A stretch of DNA of 11,917 nucleotides from TTA-H9 sp002071415 (lineage in GTDB: Bacteria > Bacteroidota > Bacteroidia > Bacteroidales > TTA-H9). Position numbers and translations under genes: made by a program. The notes below the pieces were generated by a model. It searched no databases and was not told the origin of the DNA. It was given only the letters and a program-made list of their open reading frames with translations. The stretch is taken from positions 1 through 11,917 of the forward strand of contig DAONSX010000064.1 of assembly GCA_035411425.1 (NCBI GenBank), in the 5' to 3' direction. Shown here piece after piece: positions 1-6,274 of this stretch; the first letter of the stretch is position 1; every line of letters begins with the position of its first letter.

Positions 1-22
1 GGACTGGATTTTTATTCGTCTG

Positions 23-53
23 TGTGTCAATCGAAAGTTTTCATGTAAATTTG
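23..53 (+). promoter_or_regulatory. Putative Bacteroidota-type promoter of mutS2
   Basis: The exact -7 consensus TAnnTTTG appears as TAAATTTG at 46-53. A TGTG at 23-26 lies 19 bases upstream, at the position of the -33 element (consensus TTTG, three of four matching). The predicted transcription start is near 60, leaving a leader of only about 20 bases before the TTG start of mutS2. The promoter sits inside an inverted repeat that is listed separately. Assignment is by consensus match only. Confidence 0.5.
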
Positions 54-66
54 TATTTTCGATTGA
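27..66. repeat. 10-bp perfect inverted repeat bracketing the mutS2 -7 box
   Basis: TCAATCGAAA at 27-36 is the exact reverse complement of TTTCGATTGA at 57-66, with 20 bases between the arms. The -7 box (46-53) lies in the spacer. The right arm covers the predicted transcription start and early leader, and the left arm directly follows the -33-like TGTG. A complete RNA hairpin would need transcription from further upstream, so a DNA operator for a dimeric regulator is the simplest reading. No T-tract follows, so it does not look like a terminator. Confidence 0.6.
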
Positions 67-79
67 ATGAACTGAACCA

Positions 80-2497
80 TTGATTTATCCTGAAAATTTC
101 GAAAAGAAGATTGGTTTTACCGAGATTAGGGTGCTCATCGAAAATGAGTGTATCAGCAGTATGGGCAGAGATGAAGTAAAAAGCATGGAATTCGAGACCG
201 ACTGCGGACAAATCGAAATGCTTTTGAAGCAAGTTGGTGAGATGATGCTGATACTCCAATACGAGGATTATTTCCCTTCTCAGGATTTTTTTGATTTACG
301 ATCGGAGTTGATACGTATAAAGCCGGAAGGAACCTATATTTTGATGGAGGTTTTACCCGACCTGCGTTCTTCGGTGTTCACTCTTCAGCAGATTTTAGAT
401 TTTTTTACTCGAACAAAAGAAGGAACTTATCCCTATTTGAGAAAACTGAGTAGTAAAGTTGTACTCGAAAAATCCATTCATCAAAAATTGAATCTTTTGC
501 TCACCGAGAAAGGTGAATTGCGCGATGATGCCTCAGAAAAACTAATGAAAATAAGACAACAAATAAGGCAAAAGGAAAATCTGGCCGTTCAACGGATACA
601 CGAAATCCTTGTCGAAGCCAAAAAAAGCAAACTTCTTCCTTCCGATACCGAAATCACTATTCGTAACAGCCGTATGGTATTACCCATCCCTTCTTCGGGA
701 AAAAGGCAATTGCATGGTTTTGTGCACGACGTTTCGGCAAGCGGGCAAACTATCTTTGTCGAACCCGAGGAAGTTTTCGAAATCAATAACGATATTATCG
801 AGTTGAAAGCTTCCGAAAAAAAGGAAATCATCGCCATTTTGACTGCCTTTGCCGATTTTTTGCGTCCTCATCTCGATGATTTAATAGAAGCATATACATT
901 TATGGGAGTTATTGATTTTAACAGGGCCAAAGCCCGTTTCTCGATTTCTATCCATTCCTCTATTCCCAAGCTCCAACCTTATTCATTGATACAGTGGCTC
1001 GGAGCTTATCATCCTTTGCTTCTACTTAAGAATCATGCTCAAAAAAAACCAGTAGTTCCTATGGACCTTATCCTGAATGAGGACCAGCGGATTCTTATCA
1101 TTTCGGGCCCTAATGCAGGCGGAAAATCGGTATGTCTTCGGACGGCGGGCTTACTTCAATATATGCTTCAGTGCGGCATTCCCATACCCGTAAAAGAAAC
1201 TTCAACAGCAGGAATTTTTTGGGATATCTTCCTCGACATCGGAGACGAACAATCCATCGAAAATGATCTCAGCAGCTATAGCTCTCATTTATTGAATATG
1301 AAGTTTTTCCTTAAAAATGCTACTTCACAAACTCTATTCTTGATTGATGAAATGGGCGAAGGGACTGAACCCCGAGTAGGAGGGGCCATTGCCGAAGCCA
1401 TATTGGAAAAACTCAGCCAGCAAAAGGCTTTTGGCGTTATTACCACACATTATTCCAATTTGAAATCGCTTGAAGGGAAAGTTGAAGGCATAGTCAACGG
1501 CGCAATGCTTTTCGACATTCATAGAATGCAACCTCTTTATCGATTACAGATTGGCAAACCGGGTTCCTCGTTCGCCTTCGAGATTGCCCATATTCTGGGG
1601 TTTCCTGAAGAAGTCATGCAATTGGCAGCCGAAAAGACCGGAGAAACTCAGCTTTCATTCGATCATCAGATTTTACGAATAGAAGATGAGAAAAATCAAC
1701 TCGAACAAAAGAAAGCCGAACTTCAACTTGCCGATGAATTACTGACTCGAGCCCTTAAACGTTATCAGGATTTGTATAATCAATTAGACCAGTCGAAAAA
1801 GGAAATCCTTAAAAAAGCCAGAGAAGAAGCCGCAGAACTAATTAGACAATCGAACCGTTTAATAGAGAAAACCATCGAGGAAATTAAAAAATCGGACGCC
1901 GAAAGGAAAACTACGCAAAAATTAAGAGAAACACTCAAAGAATTCCAGAAAGTTCTGGAAGAAGAATCAAAAGAACTTGAGCCTCGACCTATCCATCTTG
2001 TTAAACAAGAAATAAATGACAATAAAGAATCTACGAATGAAACAAAGCCATTACAAGTCGGTGATTGGGTACGCATCAAAAACCTGGATGCCTCGGGGGA
2101 ACTCTTTTCGTTGAATGGTCAGGATGCTGTTGTAATTATTAATTCAGTAAAACTCAATATCCGTGCCGATCGTCTTGAACCTGCTTCGAAACCAGTTTTC
2201 GAAAAAAAGATACGTGGCCATCTGTTGGAAGATATCAACCAAAAACTGCAAGACTTTCGATTGACCATCGATGTTAGAGGGAATCGTGCCGAAGACGCTT
2301 TGGCTCAGGTGAATCATTATATTGATGAAGCCGTGCTTCTCGGAATCAAAGAAATTAGAATATTGCATGGCAAGGGCAATGGGATATTAAGAAATATCAT
2401 CCGGGAACATCTAAACCAACATCAGTCGGTATCTGCTTTTTCTGACGAAACACCCGAAAAAGGCGGCAGTGGAATTACCCTGGTGAAAATTAAATAA
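80..2497 (+). CDS. mutS2: MutS2 family protein (DNA mismatch/recombination or ribosome-associated ATPase with Smr domain)
   Basis: The 805-residue protein has the full MutS2 layout and the usual family length. An N-terminal core and clamp region with many charged helices is followed by the ATPase domain. Walker A is GPNAGGKS (343-350) and Walker B is LFLIDE, ending at D423-E424, followed by the family's GEGTEP. Next come a long charged coiled coil (about 515-640), a KOW-like segment (PLQVGDWVRIKN onward) and a C-terminal Smr nuclease domain with DVRG (731-734) and HGKGNG (763-768). MutS2 proteins are dimeric ATPases reported to suppress recombination and, in Bacillus, to split or rescue collided ribosomes; which role applies here cannot be read from the sequence. 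The start is TTG at 80. It gives the MIYP-NFE-KIGF N-terminus I recall for Bacteroidales MutS2, and the only upstream in-frame codons end in a stop at 68, so no ATG alternative preserves it. Confidence 0.96.
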   Translation: MIYPENFEKKIGFTEIRVLIENECISSMGRDEVKSMEFETDCGQIEMLLKQVGEMMLILQYEDYFPSQDFFDLRSELIRIKPEGTYILMEVLPDLRSSVFTLQQILDFFTRTKEGTYPYLRKLSSKVVLEKSIHQKLNLLLTEKGELRDDASEKLMKIRQQIRQKENLAVQRIHEILVEAKKSKLLPSDTEITIRNSRMVLPIPSSGKRQLHGFVHDVSASGQTIFVEPEEVFEINNDIIELKASEKKEIIAILTAFADFLRPHLDDLIEAYTFMGVIDFNRAKARFSISIHSSIPKLQPYSLIQWLGAYHPLLLLKNHAQKKPVVPMDLILNEDQRILIISGPNAGGKSVCLRTAGLLQYMLQCGIPIPVKETSTAGIFWDIFLDIGDEQSIENDLSSYSSHLLNMKFFLKNATSQTLFLIDEMGEGTEPRVGGAIAEAILEKLSQQKAFGVITTHYSNLKSLEGKVEGIVNGAMLFDIHRMQPLYRLQIGKPGSSFAFEIAHILGFPEEVMQLAAEKTGETQLSFDHQILRIEDEKNQLEQKKAELQLADELLTRALKRYQDLYNQLDQSKKEILKKAREEAAELIRQSNRLIEKTIEEIKKSDAERKTTQKLRETLKEFQKVLEEESKELEPRPIHLVKQEINDNKESTNETKPLQVGDWVRIKNLDASGELFSLNGQDAVVIINSVKLNIRADRLEPASKPVFEKKIRGHLLEDINQKLQDFRLTIDVRGNRAEDALAQVNHYIDEAVLLGIKEIRILHGKGNGILRNIIREHLNQHQSVSAFSDETPEKGGSGITLVKIK

Positions 2498-2766
2498 ACT
2501 GCTCTTTTTGAAATTAGAAGAATGTTCTTTATCAAATTTTTATTTCAGGATATTTGTATCTGTGACTAATATAGAACCTCTTGATCCATATCAGCGGTTG
2601 AAATTGGACTTTTTTTGCAGCTCTTGATTCCCATACCATATATCTATTTATGAATTACCACTGTGCGAATCTTATATAACTTTGTCGTTTCTAATAAGCT
2701 TCAATAATTTTCAAGAGTTAGGAAGTCACATAATAAATAGAAAGAAAGAACTTTATTTTTCGGGGA
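2498..2766. other. Spacer between mutS2 and the patatin gene
   Basis: The 269 bases contain no recognisable gene. They hold an imperfect direct repeat: CTCTTGATCCATA at 2578-2590 and CTCTTGATTCCCATA at 2621-2635. A -7-like box lies at 2677-2684. No convincing terminator was seen after mutS2; the AAGAATGTTCTT sequence near 2518-2529 forms only a very short stem. Confidence 0.5.
2677..2684 (+). promoter_or_regulatory. Possible -7 element upstream of the patatin-like gene
   Basis: TAACTTTG matches the Bacteroidota -7 consensus TAnnTTTG exactly and would give a leader of about 75 bases. No TTTG-like -33 element is found 17-20 bases upstream, so the match could be chance in AT-rich DNA. Confidence 0.3.
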
Positions 2767-3651
2767 ATGAAACAAGCAGTGGCATTGGTATTATCGAGCG
2801 GAGGAGCAAGAGGATTGGCTCATATAGGAGTCATAGAGGAACTCGAGCAGGCAGGTTTTGAGATAAAGTCGGTTGCGGGCACTTCGATGGGTGCACTGGT
2901 GGGGGGAATTTTTGCCACGGGCAAACTTAAAGAATGTACAGAATGGATTTGTTCGCTCGATAAAAAATCGGTTTTGAGTATGTTCGACTTTACGATAAGC
3001 TCGACGGGACTGGTAAAAGGTCAAAAAGTCCTCGACCAAATTCAGCAAAGGATTCCCGATTTGCCCATAGAAGATTTACTGGTACATTTTTGTGCTGTGG
3101 CCACCGATATTAAAAATCAAAAAGAAAATGTTTTTGAGAAAGGAAGCCTTTTTGAAGCCATTAGAGCTTCCATTTCCATTCCGGGTGTGTTTATCCCTTA
3201 CAAATCGGATGGGAAAATACTTGTGGATGGTGGAGTTGTTAATCCTTTGCCGCTAAACCATGTGAAACGACCCGAGAATTCGATTCTGGTTGCCGTTGAT
3301 GTAAACGCTGCGCATGCTTTACATCATTCGAAGCGGAAAAAAATTCGAGAAAGCCAAAATAATCATGAACTGAAATTTCTTGAACTTTTAAGAACAAAAT
3401 CGAAAAATCTCAAACTTCAAAAAAATGAAGAAGAACAATATAATTATTATCAATTACTTACCCTTTCGGCTCAGATGATGCTTCAGAGAATTACCAATCT
3501 AACTCTGGCGATTTATCCTCCCGATATGCTTATTCGGATCCCAATGGATTCATTTGGAACCTTTCATTTCTACAAGGCAAAAGAAATTATTGAATCAGGA
3601 AGAAATGCCGCAAAAAAGGCCTTGGAAGAATACAGAAAGAATCACTGCTGA
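2767..3651 (+). CDS. Patatin-like phospholipase (RssA-type, cytoplasmic)
   Basis: The 294-residue protein shows all patatin landmarks. The oxyanion loop is GGARG (12-16), the nucleophile elbow is GTSMG with Ser40, and the catalytic Asp is D154 in DGG. The family hydrolyses acyl esters of phospholipids or related lipids with a Ser-Asp dyad. There is no signal peptide or membrane segment, so the protein is probably cytosolic or peripherally membrane-bound, like the small RssA/YlbK-type bacterial patatins and unlike the secreted patatins fused to an outer-membrane barrel that are also common in this phylum. The C-terminal third (about 200-294) is lysine-rich and then hydrophobic, without a recognisable extra domain. 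The ATG at 2767 opens directly into the conserved first strand (VALVLSSGGARG), which fixes the start. The gene stands alone between long spacers, so the context says nothing about its substrate. Confidence 0.93.
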   Translation: MKQAVALVLSSGGARGLAHIGVIEELEQAGFEIKSVAGTSMGALVGGIFATGKLKECTEWICSLDKKSVLSMFDFTISSTGLVKGQKVLDQIQQRIPDLPIEDLLVHFCAVATDIKNQKENVFEKGSLFEAIRASISIPGVFIPYKSDGKILVDGGVVNPLPLNHVKRPENSILVAVDVNAAHALHHSKRKKIRESQNNHELKFLELLRTKSKNLKLQKNEEEQYNYYQLLTLSAQMMLQRITNLTLAIYPPDMLIRIPMDSFGTFHFYKAKEIIESGRNAAKKALEEYRKNHC

Positions 3652-3907
3652 CCGACAAAAAAATCGAATAAAAAGAAGATGGGTCAAAACCGAAATCTTG
3701 TCTTCCACAGATGTAAGTTTATGTGGCTAATTCAAAATAGCCTCCTTAGCTAAAGATTGAATAAAAAATCTCAGAACTACTGATTTGCTTTTAATTAGAG
3801 TCTGTCTATAAACTGAAAATTGTTAATAACTTTTTGATAATTAATCAATTAAAACTGCTATTGGTATTATTTTTTATTGTAAATTTATAGAAAATTATTG
3901 ATAAATA
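3652..3907. other. AT-rich spacer upstream of the peroxidase pseudogene
   Basis: No gene, RNA or exact promoter consensus was recognised in this stretch. The sequence GAGTCTGTCTATAAACT at 3798-3814 resembles the terminal sequences of some insertion elements, but no matching inverted partner was found in the window. Confidence 0.4.
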
Positions 3908-4360
3908 ATGCCATGCGTTTATTTGAAGATTTTAAGATTTTATTCGTTTTACCCTGTAAAGGTAAAGAGTAAATGCGGACTTACTCCACAATACGAGAAG
4001 CTTCAACAATTCCACGATAATTACCACGATAAGAACTTCCAAATAGTCGCTTTCCCAGTCAATAACTTCTTAAATCAAGAATCTGGAACCGAAAGTGAGA
4101 TTAGGAATTTTTGTACTACTAATAATGATGGTGTAATTTTACGATGATGTGGAGGATTTTGATCAAAGGGAGAGAACATGCATTCAATCTATTGCTGGTT
4201 GAATGGTAAATCAGACAATGGGGTCATGGATTTGGAAGCAAAATAGAATTTTAAGAAATGCCTTATCGATGAAAATGGCCGTTTATTAAAGATGTTGCCG
4301 CCATATACTTCGCCTCTCGATGACTAAATCATTCGATGGATTACTAACGCTGCTGAATAA
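3908..4360 (+). pseudogene. Glutathione peroxidase family pseudogene (degraded)
   Basis: The frame starting at 3908 encodes SKCGLTPQYEKL, with the catalytic Cys at residue 23, then AFPVNNFLNQESGTESEIRNFC. This is unmistakably the thiol (glutathione/thioredoxin) peroxidase family, including the conserved Gln of NQE. It hits TGA at 4145, yet homology continues in the same frame as KGENMHSIYCWL (from 4166), then NGVMDLEAK, a TAG at 4244, NFKKCLIDENGRLLK, PPYTSPLDD, a TAA at 4325, IIRWI, and a final TAA at 4358. The missing piece is readable one frame away (4135-4170: FTMMWRILIKG), so a base loss near 4134 was offset by a base gain near 4165-4168. The TAG replaces the Trp of the KWNF motif, part of the catalytic tetrad. 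The N-terminal 20-25 residues of the family are also unrecognisable. The gene is dead by at least three nonsense changes and two frameshifts. Confidence 0.9.
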
Positions 4361-4564
4361 GAAATATAGGATGACGTCATACCATTGGCGATAGAAGGTG
4401 GTGTTTTTTAACTTAAGGTCGTCAGTATTTGGATAATTTGCCAAACAGAAATCTTACTTTGAGAGAAAGATTTAATTTAGCGTCATCAATTTTACTTGTG
4501 AAAATAAGTTTTAAATAATGCAGGCTCAAATAATCTTTCTATAAATCGTAAAAACCATAGTTCT
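4361..4564. other. Spacer upstream of the Xaa-Pro aminopeptidase gene
   Basis: About 200 AT-rich bases follow the peroxidase remnant. I see no gene and no exact TAnnTTTG box. Near matches occur (TTACTTTG around 4455, and ATAATTTG in GGATAATTTGCC around 4431-4442), but none is at a persuasive distance from the ATG at 4565. Confidence 0.35.
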
Positions 4565-5959
4565 ATGTTAAAATCACAGATTTATTCCAGTCGTCGCAAG
4601 GCTTTGCGTGAATTGATGGGGAATGGGATAGCATTCCTTCCGGGCAATACTGAAGCACCAATAAATTATCCCGCCAATACGTATCATTTCAGGCAGGATA
4701 GTAACTTCCTCTATTTTTTTGGCTTGAATCAGGCCGACCTTGTGGGGATGATCGATCTCGACAAAGGAATAGATATTCTTTTTGGCGATGAACCCAGTAT
4801 TGACGATATTATATGGATGGGGACCCAGCCTTCGATGAAGGAAAGAGCTTCTCTGGTAGATGTTTCTGATACACGCTCTCTGAGCCAATTGTCTACATAT
4901 CTATCGGATGCTATACGAGCAGGAAGGAAAATTCATTATGTTCCTCCTTATCGTGCCGAGACTGCTCACTGGATTTCCGTTCTATTGGGCATCAAACCAA
5001 TGTTCCTAAAGTCTTATGCTTCATTGGAGCTAACGAAGGCTATCATCCAACTGCGCGAAATAAAGAAAGAAGAAGAGATTGAAGAAATCGAAAAGATGAT
5101 AGGCGTTGCCCGCTTGATGCATACGACGGCTATGCGCATGGCCAAGCCTGGCATCATCGAAAGGCAGATCTTTGGGAGAATGGAAGGCATTGCTTTCGAG
5201 AATGCTAATGGGACGAGCTTTCCTACCATTTTATCCATCAATGGACAAACGCTTCATAATCATTATTACGGCAATGTTCTTACCGAAGGTCGCTTGATTG
5301 TTTCCGATGCCGGATGTGAATCGGAAGATGGTTATTGCAGTGATATTACCCGTTCTACTCCAGTTGGTGGAAAGTTCAACAGCCGACAAAAGGAGATTTA
5401 TGAGATTGTGTTGAATGCTAATTTAAAAGCCATAGAAACAGCAAAACCCAATATTTTTTACCGTGATGTTCATTGGGAAGCATCTCGAATCATTGCAGCA
5501 GGCCTAAAGGAATTGGGTTTGATGAAAGGAGATGTGGATGAGGCCGTAGCAACTGGTGCTCATGCTTTGTTTTTTCCGCATGGCCTTGGTCATCAGATGG
5601 GTCTCGATGTACATGACATGGAAGGTTTAGGAGAAGACCTGGTGGGATACGATGCGGAGATTAGCCGTAGCATTCAATTTGGATTGGGTTTACTACGAAT
5701 GGCAAAACGTTTGAAACCTGGCCATATAGTTACCGATGAGCCTGGAATTTACTTTATTCCAGCACTCATTCAGCAATGGAAGGCTCAAAATAAGTTCGAC
5801 GAATTTATTGACTACCAAAAGGTTGAAACTTATCTCGATTTTGGAGGCATTCGCATTGAAGACGATATCTTAATTACCGAAAATGGTTGTCGGGTTTTAG
5901 GCCCTTTCATTCCCAAGACGGTAAAAGAAGTGGAAGAAGAGGCAGCAAAATCGTTTTGA
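4565..5959 (+). CDS. pepP: Xaa-Pro aminopeptidase (M24B metallopeptidase, PepP-like)
   Basis: This aminopeptidase removes N-terminal residues preceding proline using two metal ions. The 464-residue protein has the two-domain layout. The N-terminal AMP_N (creatinase-like) domain covers about 1-165, with the typical YHFRQDSNFLYFFGL stretch near 40. The pita-bread catalytic domain follows. All five metal ligands are visible: D248 (DAG), D260 (SDITR), H343 within HGLGH (339-343), E392 (TDEPG) and E432 (GIRIEDD). The intervening LHNHYYGN and HDMEG motifs are also family-typical. There is no signal peptide, which suggests a cytoplasmic role in peptide turnover. Length and sequence style fit the Bacteroidales enzymes annotated as Xaa-Pro aminopeptidase or aminopeptidase P. 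The start at ATG 4565 leads straight into the conserved RR-AL-ELM helix. The symbol pepP is by family resemblance. Confidence 0.94.
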   Translation: MLKSQIYSSRRKALRELMGNGIAFLPGNTEAPINYPANTYHFRQDSNFLYFFGLNQADLVGMIDLDKGIDILFGDEPSIDDIIWMGTQPSMKERASLVDVSDTRSLSQLSTYLSDAIRAGRKIHYVPPYRAETAHWISVLLGIKPMFLKSYASLELTKAIIQLREIKKEEEIEEIEKMIGVARLMHTTAMRMAKPGIIERQIFGRMEGIAFENANGTSFPTILSINGQTLHNHYYGNVLTEGRLIVSDAGCESEDGYCSDITRSTPVGGKFNSRQKEIYEIVLNANLKAIETAKPNIFYRDVHWEASRIIAAGLKELGLMKGDVDEAVATGAHALFFPHGLGHQMGLDVHDMEGLGEDLVGYDAEISRSIQFGLGLLRMAKRLKPGHIVTDEPGIYFIPALIQQWKAQNKFDEFIDYQKVETYLDFGGIRIEDDILITENGCRVLGPFIPKTVKEVEEEAAKSF

Positions 5960-6001
5960 GAGACATAGAACGAATAGGATTTTAGGAGCTTACGATTTTT
6001 T
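5947..6001 (+). terminator. Possible intrinsic terminator after the aminopeptidase gene
   Basis: AAAATCGT (5947-5954, overlapping the last codons) is the exact reverse complement of ACGATTTT (5992-5999), and a run of six T ends at 6001. The 37-base loop is long and the stem AT-rich, so termination would be weak. Position just past the stop codon is the main support. Confidence 0.25.
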
Positions 6002-6103
6002 CATCATAGGGTAAAATTAAAAAGCCTTGGATAGCGCCAATAAACTCCATTAATATTTCATGTTTCTTTTGTCGATTACAATCCACAAAAAAATCTTTAT
6101 GAA

Positions 6104-6123
6104 TCGGAATATGAGTATTCCGA
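6104..6123. repeat. Perfect 8-bp hairpin with TGAG loop
   Basis: TCGGAATA (6104-6111) and TATTCCGA (6116-6123) are exact reverse complements separated by the tetranucleotide TGAG. On the + strand the hairpin is followed by GGGCGTAGTG and not by a T-tract. On the - strand the nearest T-run begins about ten bases beyond it. It is therefore a poor intrinsic terminator on either strand and could be an operator or an RNA structure. Confidence 0.55.
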
Positions 6124-6216
6124 GGGCGTAGTGATAAAATAAAAACGCACACTAAATACTCTCATCAGAGCACTCAATTGCCAAAAGTCAGATTTGTTGA
6201 GTTAAAGAAGAAAGAA

Positions 6217-6247
6217 TGTGGGGATAAATCAGTTTGGAATATCTTTG
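6217..6247 (+). promoter_or_regulatory. Putative Bacteroidota-type promoter of holB
   Basis: TATCTTTG at 6240-6247 matches the -7 consensus TAnnTTTG exactly. TGTG at 6217-6220 lies 19 bases upstream, at the -33 position, the same arrangement as the promoter of mutS2. Transcription would start around 6253-6255, about 20 bases before the ATG at 6275. It probably drives the whole holB-ricT-gldH-PBP1A cluster. Confidence 0.55.
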
Positions 6248-6274
6248 CCTTGAAATCGTATATTAAAAAATCGA

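Larger units (their letters stand above)
5960..6274. other. Spacer between the aminopeptidase gene and holB
   Basis: The 315 bases hold, in order, a possible terminator, a perfect 8-bp hairpin (6104-6123) and the holB promoter (6217-6247). The - strand is free of stops from 6161 down to 5982, but that reading has no start codon near its beginning and no confirmed homology. No RNA gene was recognised. Confidence 0.5.

Noticed and set aside
41..259. A 72-codon - strand frame over the mutS2 start
   Set aside because: It overlaps the conserved N-terminus of MutS2 and shows no recognisable protein pattern.
3908..4147. An intact small 79-residue protein gene
   Set aside because: The frame is only the surviving front part of a glutathione peroxidase. 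Clear homology continues past its stop to about 4360, so it is a pseudogene fragment and not a separate small gene.
4574..4888. A 104-codon - strand frame in the aminopeptidase gene
   Set aside because: It is antisense to the conserved AMP_N domain and shows no family resemblance.
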